A stretch of 64,000 bases of DNA from Haematococcus lacustris (GCA_030144725.1 JASKMD010000026.1:15822814-15886813); one strand, 5' to 3'. Counted from the first letter of the stretch, positions 39,801 to 47,966 are shown. A program made the numbers and translations. The notes: generated by a model not told the origin, from the letters alone.

Positions 39801-42800
39801 ACCGGCCCGCTGCGCAAAGACTAATTAAACCATGGGCCGCGGGCCTGACGGAGCTTGCACCAACCGACGTCGAGGAAGACACAAAACACCGCTACGCTGA
39901 TATCAGGGCGTACGTGACTGCCAAGAAGCCCACACCGACCGAAGCGACGCACGTGACCGAACATGCAACACAACCCGCAGCCCAGGAGACCATCAAGAGT
40001 AGCTCCCGGCTGCTAAGGCGAGAGAACAGGGAAATCCAATCGCCCCCAACGAAACCAGCCCGACCCAAGGCGGGCACGAAACGGAACACTCAGGGCAGAC
40101 AGATCCAAACCATCCCGAAGGATATAGTGCACACAGTTGGCCTTGACCTTCCAGGGCTCTCTAGCTGGAAGGTGGATAAAGCCTGCCGTTCTAAACCCAA
40201 GGACCTAGGCAGCATACTAGGGGCCATGTACGGCCACCAAGAGGCCATCACCAGCATAGATGGATGGCAATGGGACGGCATCAACAAAGAAAGCTACTAC
40301 AAGGTGCATTGGAAGCCCACAATCATAGATAAATGGGCACTACCACTATGTGCAGAAGAAGGCTATACACCCACACACATAGAACCCATCAGCAGGGAAG
40401 ACGCTAAAGACGTATGCACATGTGAGCTATGCTGGCTACCAAGAAGAGACGGCCCAATGTGCCACAACTGCAAGAGGGTCTACCACCCAGCCTGCCTTGA
40501 GGAAGCCCTCTTGTCGGGACACAAAGAACCAGGCCACTGGCTGTGCCCAATATGCAAGTTTGGCAGCAACGAGTTCAAAACGACTATGCGTCTGTCAGCG
40601 CACTCGGACCTTATACGAGTTCACTGGCGCCCCACCCTCGAACCGGCACCTCTCATCACGGCACACCTGGACTACCTGGCGCGACGCAGTGACTATGAAA
40701 AGGAGAATAAGAGGATACAAGAAGCTAGATACGCGCGGCCTGATACGAAACTACCAAGCCACACCCGGCAGGGACTGCCGGACCCGCACACCTGGCTACC
40801 CCGGTGCACCAACCTACACTCGAAGGCCACCTTCCACACATACCCCATCAACCCGCAGACGGACATCGTCGGGACGGGCAAATGCGAAACCTTCCTCCAA
40901 CTGCACCCCGACATGACCACCCCAGCGATGAGCTTCAGCACGGGGGAGCCCATCATGCCCAAACACGACCTAGTGCAACACGTAACGGTCCACGACGAGT
41001 CGGGCCGCACAGTAGGCCTCCTGACCAAGCAACAACACCAACACCTACATGCTTGGTTACAACACACACCACACACACGAAACCTGGCCACAGAACTGGT
41101 GGCCCTCCTAAGGAGACGGGACACACAGAGCAGCCGCCACCCCATGAGACTGGCACAAGACAAAGCCCTCACCACCCTACACACCACACGATCCTTCACT
41201 AGCACCGTCCAAAGATGGGCTGATCCACTCACAGTTAGACCAGAAACCACCACCTATTGGAGCCCTGACATCAACGACACGGCCTTTGGGGCACACCACA
41301 ACTGCCTACTGGTCCGCCACACTGGCTTATCCACATGGAATGTACCGGCAGACGATGCAGTGGCCCTAAAATGCGTCAACCATGCTATACACTCAGCACA
41401 CCAGGAGGAGGCCATGGCCACCATTATGCTGATCCCTGGTAAGAAGGGCATCTCTTACCCCAAACACATTGACACCCTGAGACGCTACCCAGAGTACTGT
41501 CAGCACTTGGCCAGCATACCCCTCAACAATACCAACTGCTCCAAACTTGGCAAGCACGCCACCCTCCTCGTGTACGTCATATGGAATGAAGCAGGGCAAC
41601 TACTCACCACCAAAGGCAACCCACAAGGATGGATGGCTAGCACAGCCACTGCCCTACACCCGGACAGGGAGACACACCCTCTCCTTCGCAGACCTCACAA
41701 TCAAAAACAGCCAGCCGCCCTCCCCAGTGGCCACAAACAACACCTCCGCCTCCCGCTGGACAGGGCTCTACCCACGCTGGGGCACACACGCAGCCAACAC
41801 CAGCTCACGCACCACTCCACCACGCTACCGCGGATGGCCATCACCGAATGGACCACGATAGCGTACACTGACGGCAGCTGCATTAAGACATCCGAGCCAG
41901 ACCCGGCGCGCGTCGGGGCGGGGGTCTATATTCCGGAAAGCAACGCCCTACTTACCATTGCGATGAACGACCCAGAGAACAACACCATCAACAAGGCAGA
42001 ACTCACAGCGATACACGCGGCACTGAAAGCGGGGGCCAGACGCATCGCCACCGACAGCCTATGCTCTCTCTATCAGATCCGCCGAGCCCTGGCTAACCCG
42101 ATGTCCCTCATTAATCATAGACACAACGACATCCTGACGGACATCGCCACCCTCATCATCGCTAGCCCCGTCACGACCCAATTCTACAAGGTCCGGGCCC
42201 ACTCGGGCATCATCGGCAACGAAGGCGCTGATGCCCTCGCTAAACACGCAGCGCTACACCCGGAGCAGGCAAACACACTAGAGTACCACCCGACCACACC
42301 CAAGGAGAGAGGTATCTGGCTCAACCACGGGACCGATAGCGAAACCCTCGCCCCGCTGCCGGACTGCCGACAAAGCGTGCGAGCACACATGCACAGCAAG
42401 CACAAGTTAGGTCTCGCCAACCAAGATAGCATCTACTACCAGATGACCCAAGATATCACCAAAGCCGCGGCAAAAGGAGCGGGCGAAAGAGTGATGACCG
42501 ATGCGACCATCTCCATCCCCGCGCAAAGGATTGCCCTACTCTACCGTACCGGAGGACTATACAACCAAAAACTAGCTATGCGCTGGAAGCAGGCGACAGA
42601 CGACCGCTGCCCCCTCTGTGGGGAGGCCGACAGTGCCACACACCTGCTCTCGGGCTGCAACGAGACCCTGCCACTCGTGCAAGAGAGGCACAACGGAGCT
42701 GGCCGCCTCATCGCCAAAGCCATCAGCAAAGGAACCCTGGGCGGATGCATCACCATCATAGAAATCAAATACTGTGCGGACTCGAGGTGGATGGAGCAAC

Positions 42801-43063
42801 TGGACAAGGCCCTAAACCAACACACAAAACTGGCACACACCATGCGCAAGATAGGCCACATGGTTGAGATCAGACCAATCCTACTGGGTATAGGCGGTAT
42901 TACCTATGAAACACACACACGTCAACACCTCATAGCCCTTGGGGTCACTCAAACCAACGCCACAAAGCTACTAAACAAGCTCACGAGACATGCGGTAGAA
43001 ACAGCCCACACCATTGCCAAAACAAGTTACAGACTTAGAGCTACTAGAAAGGGGGGGGGGTAG
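32525..43063 (+). CDS. Dualen polyprotein: repeats, 2A-like motif, cysteine protease, APE, RT, PHD finger, RNase H, RLE region (3,512 codons)
   Basis: Numbering is from 32525. Residues 1-456 are 38-aa repeats. A 2A-like GDVEANPGP lies at 650-658. A papain-fold-like protease is suggested by ECCLVHAFN (C874 or C875), H993 in SHHHATV and D1008 in WYQLDSL. The APE endonuclease runs from FNVRGL (1233) through LTET, GDIN and SRIDAIL to SDH (1455-1457). RT spans about 1790-2150, with GKAPGPDG (1812), DFTSAFNT, GTIQGDSLSP and the catalytic YADD (2051-2054). A PHD finger, C4HC3, is at 2631-2677. RNase H begins at YTDGS (3114-3118), then AELTAIHAAL, ATDS and AHSGIIGNEGADALAKH. A CCHC knuckle (C3362 onward) is followed by RHN and EIKYC (3413-3417). 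The product makes and integrates cDNA by target-primed reverse transcription; roles of protease and PHD are inferred. The frame is unbroken for 10.5 kb. Confidence 0.93.
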   Translation: MQAGMRHGAQPYHHLPDLLATAMHDQPAATEMPTTHVDMQAGMRHGAQPYHHLPDLLATAMHDKPAATEMPTTHVDMQAGMRHGAQPYHHLPDLLATAMHDQAATTEMPTTHVDMQAGMRHGAQPYHHLPDLLATAMHDQAATTEMPTTHVDMQAGIRHGAQPYHHLPDLLATAMHDQPAATEMPTTHVDMQAGMRHGAQPYHHLPDLLATALRDPPAATEMPTTHVDMQAGIRHGAQPYHHLPDLLATAMHDQAATTEMPTTHVDMQAGMRHGAQPYHHLPDLLATAMHDQAATTEMPTTHVDMQAGMRHGAQPYHHLPDLLATAMHDQAATTEMPTTHVDMQAGMRHGAQPYHHLPDLLATAMHDQAATTEMPTTHVDMQAGMRHGAQPYHHLPDLLATAMHDQAATTEMPTTHVDMQAGMRHGAQPYHHLPDLLATALHDQPATTEMQTTFALLIIPLPRSSTMSHVTCTAAHVTRSSGCIPQHYRVATACSAPKRTSTHIGRVITQQRNLETQLLLFGMGIYIITTAPQHGNKPTAKESKQCLRRHKKRLSSYRSTVRTIGYNVMTGMDGTLAASSSLCKLSNTFHLSTHGAKNGRPYTVYQYNSTLHVYCCYQTTIGETSWTTCTFNPIAAARAVYVAWLLLAAGDVEANPGPTIKHFMQDKDSSACQVYSLNNAAGHEWVTMQDIDNFYENKLPQLTDHFERGAWLMARGVDGYSDEVIEMYLRTHYGLAVQSIAQLTQPSDWAADKLGNLAGQYGTNTFLCKKPGHSMAMKCITGAWHLLDSLKTTATPLLHVPAATKRIMHQLFVITPNTRSREQIRRCEEKGIQNIISHAEQTCDHDRNTTGSGPTYTQTHNPAQPYMERQHEECCLVHAFNMAMGKKCIDYHAVIRHCKQLAEHLQHLAQAAREAGHTIRPFNTDHIYHEKGKFSSDTLNHYLHRQHHEMRTYLHPATTYLPTHSITPEVITTAIASTGATHTDAVILLSHHHATVIKHTQQGWYQLDSLNRVPKPLSTPNDWGRLQGNMLTICTGNVRHTRFVRREIWIADPLEATTASALTAHFQDHTIDLTNIEVGEILAPPPGTTMDADKNPTLDTKRNTTVEDAPSHEEPARSRQRRDIPTVTLRPPAPSGTPRTNRPTTRVDTNIGPSAKRVRATKAQRNDTHTQTLMSQYLRKPTTGAHSTRLNPTIAETPQTTPDNDSCTSQHNNPPTEPPQATHNRQHITLTTFNVRGLCRSRNEVLNLVHKHSPDILILTETMTQPKSNKPSCGWLKRVMPNYTVHRHEGHSEVLIGIRHDLAIQMQATMLPPCTDADVNTRCVILNLRQRQSEELTLVATYWPSGNNDDAIPLRRKMQEHIRTATGRLPGSLILAGDINATMRAEDRSEHTEYPQDHMMREFATELRLSEADPGDRAWTYQQPHCNSRIDAILTRDARQGPRHRTHVDTNAYLSDHRPLTATLTTTRLGIDLAATHQPLKHSHTILTTPITNKDREAYRLGVQQPSSGAPQLHAQLTAYLAPMYTDATHFLTTLDKANPQQPQRLTLVAGLPAREAVDTAATMLTTLLETCRGTAMQTCNTKTLTRGGQHYQRRSMCKIRQALGKKLKTTRELSRKARMLYKQNSVHPSIDDLLPETDTINAEVREAVQARQGDGTTENHVQAALAQLTNSYRDQIHKLDDDDSALAIAQARLRMQHLISTQPKKANKYILRPSRTDHKGLQALADPDTKTICTAPADLNRIITAAYRQKLTPPTPKTGHYTNTQTRNYPWTRPKAVDPFTLHTCQNVHWMHTAIMDKAGFQECISRLSGGKAPGPDGIENEIIKMLPWEMRDTIHQLFIIIWATGCTPTTWKTSDTCLLYKDKGQETDLNAYRPVGLANTIYKLWTSLITKALYEYAEANGMLSNCQAGFRSHRDTTQQLQMLVMALEDAKLAKVDIYALLVDFTSAFNTTCQDKLLWIMHDLGFPTDATDAVKDLYTGATTRFRTPYGPTDPVPVDRGTIQGDSLSPFLFLIYIEPLLRWLQVGARGYKFTSDTTDSAGRFTIGSIDYADDIAILCNSISNLRCQADKLSAYSDWGHLIVSHSKTLATAALHKAHQSGRCSTMAEAEKQARRELQAVTLQGKPVTYLKPTSPFTYLGVLLTMTLNWKPQHIAMMTQLRQKLERLRRSFASARQAIHIIKTAIIPSLAYSFCVAPCTPGDLDLYDRAINQCIKKKLRLPLGTPNAVVREDIDKLGLGISSTAKEYHTRNTTALLHSLQSTDTTHAHITRCMLHKQITWLYAQAAKHGHRMLIMLRHTLRARQLLHATTAQLTATQEGQELYPKETKLLGQLITQNTSPLPLDIVSACMTCLKSLGIQHATELQHTIAGHTYIISGKMLKERFHNKVQQKHYIALNRLTTMATQDRCPTTTEAKDIAAKRDTTLDRPAAQRLIKPWAAGLTELAPTDVEEDTKHRYADIRAYVTAKKPTPTEATHVTEHATQPAAQETIKSSSRLLRRENREIQSPPTKPARPKAGTKRNTQGRQIQTIPKDIVHTVGLDLPGLSSWKVDKACRSKPKDLGSILGAMYGHQEAITSIDGWQWDGINKESYYKVHWKPTIIDKWALPLCAEEGYTPTHIEPISREDAKDVCTCELCWLPRRDGPMCHNCKRVYHPACLEEALLSGHKEPGHWLCPICKFGSNEFKTTMRLSAHSDLIRVHWRPTLEPAPLITAHLDYLARRSDYEKENKRIQEARYARPDTKLPSHTRQGLPDPHTWLPRCTNLHSKATFHTYPINPQTDIVGTGKCETFLQLHPDMTTPAMSFSTGEPIMPKHDLVQHVTVHDESGRTVGLLTKQQHQHLHAWLQHTPHTRNLATELVALLRRRDTQSSRHPMRLAQDKALTTLHTTRSFTSTVQRWADPLTVRPETTTYWSPDINDTAFGAHHNCLLVRHTGLSTWNVPADDAVALKCVNHAIHSAHQEEAMATIMLIPGKKGISYPKHIDTLRRYPEYCQHLASIPLNNTNCSKLGKHATLLVYVIWNEAGQLLTTKGNPQGWMASTATALHPDRETHPLLRRPHNQKQPAALPSGHKQHLRLPLDRALPTLGHTRSQHQLTHHSTTLPRMAITEWTTIAYTDGSCIKTSEPDPARVGAGVYIPESNALLTIAMNDPENNTINKAELTAIHAALKAGARRIATDSLCSLYQIRRALANPMSLINHRHNDILTDIATLIIASPVTTQFYKVRAHSGIIGNEGADALAKHAALHPEQANTLEYHPTTPKERGIWLNHGTDSETLAPLPDCRQSVRAHMHSKHKLGLANQDSIYYQMTQDITKAAAKGAGERVMTDATISIPAQRIALLYRTGGLYNQKLAMRWKQATDDRCPLCGEADSATHLLSGCNETLPLVQERHNGAGRLIAKAISKGTLGGCITIIEIKYCADSRWMEQLDKALNQHTKLAHTMRKIGHMVEIRPILLGIGGITYETHTRQHLIALGVTQTNATKLLNKLTRHAVETAHTIAKTSYRLRATRKGGG
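34472..34498 (+). other. 2A-like ribosome-skipping motif in the Dualen frame
   Basis: Codons for GDVEANPGP match the 2A consensus D-V/I-E-x-N-P-G-P exactly. The preceding 14 residues (AVYVAWLLLAA and neighbours) are hydrophobic, as is usual before 2A motifs. At such motifs the ribosome fails to form the Gly-Pro bond, releasing the upstream product and continuing from Pro. Here it would separate the repeat-containing N-terminal protein from the enzymatic polyprotein. Activity is predicted from the motif only. Confidence 0.85.
35125..35640 (+). other. cysteine-protease domain of Dualen
   Basis: Q-H-E-E-C-C-L-V-H-A-F-N places a nucleophile Cys at a helix start. H993 precedes T-V, and D1008 lies in a W-x-x-L-D-S motif 14 residues later. 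This Cys-His-Asp arrangement resembles Josephin/OTU-type deubiquitinase-like folds. A cysteine protease is an established part of Dualen, but assignment to a peptidase family is my inference. Confidence 0.65.
40415..40555 (+). other. PHD-type zinc finger in the Dualen polyprotein
   Basis: C-x-C-x2-C at the start, CHNC, YHPACL and WLCPIC supply a C4HC3 set of ligands with the Trp before the last Cys pair that PHD fingers have. Just upstream, at about 40285-40395, is a segment (YYKVHWKPT...GYTPTHIEP) repeated in part downstream (IRVHWRPT), possibly a chromo-like fold. PHD fingers read histone H3 tails, suggesting chromatin targeting. Confidence 0.75.
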
Positions 43064-43134
43064 GGGGTCGGCTGCTTCTCGAGCTTGATGGTGGGAGCAG
43101 GCCGCGCCCCAGGCGGCTGCTCCTCCCTTAATGC

Positions 43135-43154
43135 ACGCCGGTGAATACCGGCGT
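43135..43154 (+). other. 3' stem-loop and CTT tail of Dualen
   Basis: ACGCCGGT (43135-43142) pairs perfectly with ACCGGCGT (43147-43154) around a GAAT loop. It is followed within seven bases by CTTCTTCTTCTTCT ending at 43171. A terminal hairpin next to a short simple-repeat tail is the usual RT-recognition layout in LINE RNAs. Confidence 0.7.
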
Positions 43155-43181
43155 AGTCTTCTTCTTCTTCTAGTGGGAGGG

Positions 43182-46122
43182 CTGGAGCAGGGGGGTGCGC
43201 CGCATCACAAACCCCACCCCTGGCCCAACCCTCCGGCACTCCCACTCCGGCTGAGGAGGCTGCAGGCGGTCCACCATGCCCTGCCAGGGCTCGGGGAGGC
43301 AAGCCCTGACCAGGTCGGCAGCCCAGCGGGCCTCCCCCTCCAGCTGGGGGCTGTGGAGGGCCTCCCTCACGTGGCAGACGTGGGTCCAACCCTGCTCAGC
43401 TGCCGCCTCCCTTGCTGCCGGGTTCATGCGGACTTGCGCGTGGTACCACAACGGCTCCGCCAGCTCCGAGAAGAAGGACTGGCTAGCGGGGGGCACCGCA
43501 CGGAACAGCTTGAGCTCAGCCAGGGCCGCCACGTGAGCTTGCAGCCGCGGGCTGATGCCTCGCGAGAGGGGGGCGGTGGGGTCGGTGATGACCCACGTGC
43601 TGAGGCCGTGGGAGGGGTCTGCCAGCAGGCTGTGGGCCAGAGGCTGCTAGGGACGAACCCGGGGCGACCAGAGCTGGGCCAGCATCTTCGCCAGCATGGC
43701 CGTGCTGGTGACCCCCAGGTCGGGAAGCCCCACACCTCCCTCCCCCCGGGGCATCACGCAGATGGCCTTGCTAGGGTAGAGGCGGTTGCTGTTGGGGCTG
43801 CGCTCCTGGGGCAGATCTGAGGCTACCACAAAGCGGTTGACAGCCAAGGCCATGGCTTGCGCCAGAGCAGCGGAGGGTTGCACGAAAGCCATTTGGTAGA
43901 TGGATTTGGAGGCCCGGCACTGTTGTGCCACCTGCACCCGCCCCAGGAGGTTGAGGCCTTGGGGCCGCCAATGGAGGGAGGCTGCCATCATGGCCGCCGC
44001 CGCCCCACCGAAGGCGGCCTCGCTGGTGGCAGCGTAGGAGGCCGCCCCAAGAGGGACCCCCAGGTGGCGCACGGGCACCCCCACTCGGACAGCTGGGATG
44101 ACCACCTCCGGCTCCTGCTCCCCACCTTGCTCCCGCCCGCCTTGCTGCTGCCCTAGCCCGCCACCTTCCCCCAGCCCACCCCCTAGCCCCTGCTCGCCCA
44201 CCTGCCCCTGCCCGCCCCCTTCCCCCCCGTCACCCCCCCTTCCTCCCCTCCCCGCCCCCTCGGGGCCCGAGCCCCCCTCTGGCTGGGCGCACGGCAGGGC
44301 TGAACTCTTGCTCACGCTAAGCGCAGGGCCCCCAGCGGCGCGGAACAGGCCCAGGGCCTCCTCTACCACCTTCTCGTCTCCGACCCGATCGAGCACCACG
44401 ATGGTGAGGTCGTCCGCATACTCCTTGGAGGGGAGCGCTGGGGTCAGGGAGGCCCTGTGCATGGCCAGAGGGCTGGAGGGGATGATTGGGGTGCTGATGC
44501 GGCCTGCCAGCTGGAGCGAGCTGAGGTAGCTGACCAGCGGCTGGAGCACGATGCACCAGTAGAGCGGGGGGGCCCCGCTGCCCTGCAGCAGCCCCGACGC
44601 AAGGGGGAAGCTGTCGGTGAGGTGGCCGTTGACCAGCACCTGGCTCGTGGCCCCCCGGTGCAGCAGCTGAGCCCAGCGCACATGCCCCTCCCGGCAGAAC
44701 CCCATGGCCTCCATCGTGTCCTGGAGCAAGCCCCAGGATACGTTGTCATAGGCCCCCGCCAGGTCCAGCAACAACAACCAGGCTGGGCTGCCCCGCTGCT
44801 GCAGGTACTCCAGCAGGCCCAGGTGGAACTGCACGCTGTCGCTGATGTCCCTGCCCAGGATAAAGGCCGATTGAGAGGGGGACACCAGCAGGTCCAAGGG
44901 CAACTGCATCCGGTCCTCCTCTGCCCTGGCCACCAGGCGCACGTCGCAGTTGAGGAGCGTGATGGGACGGTAGCCGGCCACCTAGTCCCTCGGCTTGCCA
45001 GCCTTGGGCACGAGGGTGATGCCGGTCAGGAACTCAGCCAGCGGGGCAGGGTCAGTGGTGTCTGCCAGGGCCTCTTGCAACATGGCCCGCAGCGGCCGCC
45101 CCAGCTCCACCCACAGCCGGTCATAGACCTCTTTGGGCAGCCCATCTAGCCCCGGGGCCTTGCTGTGCGCGCAGCCCTGTAGAGCCCGGCCTAGCTCCTC
45201 CTTAGGCAGCAAAGGGCTGCCATCGGGGCCCTTGGCAGCCCTAGCCTGGGTGGGGGTGAGGTGGGAGGTGAGGCTGTCCGGGGAGCTGGAGAGAGGAGAT
45301 GAGGGTGGGGGTGTGTGCGGGCTGGTCGCGATGGTAGAAGTTGAAGGAGGAGCGGTCGCCGTAGTACTGGTCGAGAACCGCGCTGGCCAGCAGGGACTGC
45401 TGGGCCCCCTGCTCCCTCGCCCCCACCCCCGCCAAGGCTGCGGCCTCTCCCAGGTGCTGCGCCGCCTGCACCTCAGCCTCCCCCTCTCGCTCCACCCGCC
45501 CCACCTGCCGCACGAGGTGAGCCCTGGCCACTGCCACCGCCTTTTCCTTGCGCTGCTGCAGGTCACGCTGCGCGCGGCGCTGGGCCCGCAGGAAGTGCTG
45601 GGCACGCATGGCCAGGCCCTGCTTGAGGCGGGCCCACCTAGCCCGGTGCTCATCCCTAGGCAGCCCTAGCTGACTCGCAGCCTCGTGGTGATGTGCCTCC
45701 GCCTGTAGGAAGTCCCCTGAGGCAGTCCAGCAAGCCGGGGTTGTCAAGGTGGGCGGGGTGCAGCTACCAGGGAGCGGGGACGGTGAGAGGCAGGTCGGGG
45801 GGGCACACTGCCACTGACACGGGCCGGTGGTCGGTGGGCACTGGCAGCACACCCTGGATGGCGCTGTCCATCTGCCACTGCACCAGCTCCTCCGAGATGT
45901 ACCACCGATCGAGGCGCGCACCCGTCTGCCAACGCTTGCTGAAGTGGGTGAGGTCTCTCTTGGAGGGGTGCAGATGGCGCCACGGGTCCACCAAACCCCG
46001 CTCACCCACCAGCTGCCGCAGCTGCTCCGCCCCCTGGCCCCGGCTGCCCACCCAGGCCTCCCCATTCTGCGAGCCCTGCGGGATGCCCACTCTCTCCATT
46101 GGGGCCAGGATGCAGTTGACAA
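43182..46122 (-). pseudogene. LINE ORF2: APE endonuclease and reverse transcriptase (copy 2, first block)
   Basis: The endonuclease C-terminal half (46099-45764) has GARLDRWYIS and TDHRPVSV, the R-D-R and D-H-R-P motifs of APE nucleases. Its N-terminal half is truncated at VNCILAP. A Gln/Arg-rich linker in another frame follows. RT (45653-43182) has SKAPGLDGLPKEVY, GYRPITLLN, LLLDLAGAYDNVSW (motif A) and EYADDLTIV (catalytic YADD). Motif B reads LLQGSGAPPLYW rather than the common QGCPLSPLLF. Two in-frame TAGs (44982-44984 and 43647-43649, the latter Trp in the 3-5-kb copy) and two frameshifts (about 45770 and 45260) show it is dead. Left neighbour is Dualen. Confidence 0.88.
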
Positions 46123-46498
46123 GTCACATAGCACCGCTGCGGGCAGAGCATCTGCACGCATGATCTCCAGCCTGAAATCTACGGCATACTCGAGCACGGT
46201 CTGATCTGTGCGTTGCTTGACACTACGTAGTAGGTAATTGGCGGTCCGAGAGCATTATGCGAAAATAATGGCCGAGGCCGAGGTGGCGCGGACATACATC
46301 CCGAGGCGTAGCCGAGGGATGTATGGTAGCAGAGCCGAGGACGAGACCATTAGTTCGCGTAATGCGAGAGGTAACGGCGATTATCTGGTATATCTGAGGT
46401 TCCCCAATCCCGTAACCGCCAACGTTGACCAACCCTTTTCAACACAGCCGCTAGACGCAGCCACGCAAAGGCTCCCCCGCAACGTATGCGAGAAGCGC
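46123..46498. other. sequence upstream of LINE copy 2 with short palindromes
   Basis: No recognised gene. ATACATCCC (46294-46302) and GGGATGTAT (46316-46324) form a 9-bp stem, with GCCGAGG repeated around them. The area may be part of another old transposon. Confidence 0.4.
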
Positions 46499-46612
46499 GC
46501 TTGCCGCTCGACCATTATCAAAAAGTGCACTTGCCGCTCGATTATTATGCTTTGCCGCTCGACCATTATGCTTTGCCGCTCGACCATTATGTTTTGCCGG
46601 TCGCCAGCCTGG
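46499..46612. repeat. short tandem repeat around TTGCCGCTCGACCATTATG
   Basis: Four to five imperfect head-to-tail copies of a 20-30-bp unit, differing in spacer length. A TATA-like TTATAAGTAG follows at 46616. Confidence 0.75.
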
Positions 46613-46819
46613 CAGTTATAAGTAGCTCGGCTTAAGCGGCTTGCACGACTTGCGCGGCTACTGTCGTGTGACCTGCCGACAGCCTCATCTAGCTACCTTA
46701 CCCAATTGAGGGCTTTATTCTACCTGACTGCTTTGCACGCCATCGCGGCTTGCACAGCTTGTGCGGCTTGCACAACTTGCGCGGCCACTGACGTGTGACC
46801 GATTCAAAAGGAGGTCAAG

Positions 46820-47281
46820 ATGAGGTCAACCACAGTCAGGTCGACAGAGACCGCCGCACAGCCAGACAACCGCACAGCCCGACAGCCGCACAGCCAGGCA
46901 GCCACGTTGGAAAATGCTGCTCAATTGTCAGGAGGCCGCAAGTCAGCTTCAGCTATCACATGCGACAGCGACGCAGCAACGAGCAGTGGCGCCCCTGCAA
47001 CATCTAGCGAGATAGCACAGTTAGGCACCTGGGAGCTAATTGACCATAGCTGCATCGTACTTCGAGCCTCAGCCATCTCGTTACCAATGCCACCTCCCTG
47101 TTCTTGTCGTGTCTTTGCGGCCGTGGAGCCCACCCTGGTTATTGGCAGCCCAAACGGTTCGCTCCAGTGCCCGCATCTACCACATGGTCAACCCATTGCC
47201 AATGTCAACGTAGCGATTGATGCATGTATGCCAGCGGCACACGCGCAGGAGGTGGTCGTTGTCAATGGCCGGCTTGCTTAA
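46820..47281 (+). CDS. hypothetical protein, 153 aa
   Basis: Open frame starting 200 bp after TTATAAGTAG. The N-terminal half is rich in Thr/Ala/Gln/Ser with repeated RTARQPHS-like wording; the C-terminal half is mixed (IDHSCIVLRASAISLPMPPP, then HAQEVVVVNGRLA). No known domain is recognised and no close relative occurs in the window. It could be a gag-like first exon or a chance frame; the upstream GCTTGCACGACTTGCGCGGC-type duplication (46640-46670 and 46745-46790) suggests transposon-derived surroundings. Confidence 0.3.
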   Translation: MRSTTVRSTETAAQPDNRTARQPHSQAATLENAAQLSGGRKSASAITCDSDAATSSGAPATSSEIAQLGTWELIDHSCIVLRASAISLPMPPPCSCRVFAAVEPTLVIGSPNGSLQCPHLPHGQPIANVNVAIDACMPAAHAQEVVVVNGRLA

Positions 47282-47740
47282 TCACAGCCCTTAATCACAG
47301 CCCTTCGGCAGCGCGAGGGTCTTGCGACTCAGGACGCTACTATCTCTGCAACTAAGTCCACCTATAAGTTCTGACGCTCACCGAAAAGAAGTTCTCCATT
47401 ACGGGGACAAACGCAACACCCGAGCAGGTGAGAATTGCAAGCGGTGTTGCAACAAACACCGTGGTAGCAAGTGCAGTAGCGGGAATGTTGAGCAGCCTAT
47501 ACCTGTTGCAACATGTGCTCATGTGCTGTAATCTGTACCCGTGCAGTTGGAGGTTCATCCCAACTGTACCATCAGACCCTTTTGCGTTCGTCATTTCCAT
47601 GACGCCTACTACAGCCTGCCACCACTTGCTGATGCTTGCTCACATGTTCCTCTATATCACAGATGCACACAACTCCCATACCAAGAGCAAGTGAAACGCC
47701 ATATCACTCATGTTGCGCATCACCAACCAGCGCAATCCCG
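47282..47740. other. sequence without supported genes
   Basis: Only short frames and no recognisable motif; ends where the GCN-repeat tract begins. Confidence 0.35.
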
Positions 47741-47966
47741 CTGCTGCTGCTGCTGCCATCGCTGCTGCTGCCGCCGGTATTGCCGCTGTTGTCGCTGCTG
47801 CCAGTGTTGCCGCTGTAGCCCCTGCTGCCCCTGCTGTTGCTGGTGCCATTGCTGCTGCTACCGCGCGAGCTGCTGCTGCTGCTGCCACCGCTGTTGCTGC
47901 TGCCGGTGTTGCCGCTGCTGTCGCTGCTGCCGGTGTTGCCGTGCTGCTGCTGCCGCTGATGCTGAT

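Larger units (their letters stand above)
31634..43171 (+). mobile_element. Dualen/RandI-type non-LTR retrotransposon, about full length (11.5 kb)
   Basis: It is inserted into the LINE with a perfect 10-bp target duplication, AGTGGGAGGG (31624-31633 and 43172-43181). The other LINE copy at 3.97 kb shows the uninterrupted site (CCCAGTGGGAGGGCTGG). The 3' end is a CTTCTTCTTCTTCT tail preceded by a stem-loop, as in non-LTR elements that end in short simple repeats. The reading frame encodes cysteine protease, APE endonuclease, RT, RNase H and a C-terminal zinc-knuckle/restriction-like endonuclease region. That is the combination reported for Dualen of Chlamydomonas reinhardtii. One in-frame TAG in the N-terminal repeats and an incomplete-looking restriction-like endonuclease are the only obvious defects. 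Confidence 0.93.
24800..46122 (-). mobile_element. L1-like LINE copy 2, interrupted by chromovirus C and Dualen
   Basis: Minus-strand LINE in three blocks: 46122-43172, 31633-30556 and 25147-24800. The first gap is the Dualen element (10-bp duplication AGTGGGAGGG); the second is chromovirus C (CCGTA). The order endonuclease, RT, RT-distal region, C-terminal CCHC and 3' UTR with a short A-run (TTTAAAAAA on the minus strand) is that of APE-type L1-like LINEs. The copy is 5'-truncated inside the endonuclease at about 46122 and carries stops and frameshifts, so it is inactive and is the oldest layer of this nest. Confidence 0.85.
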
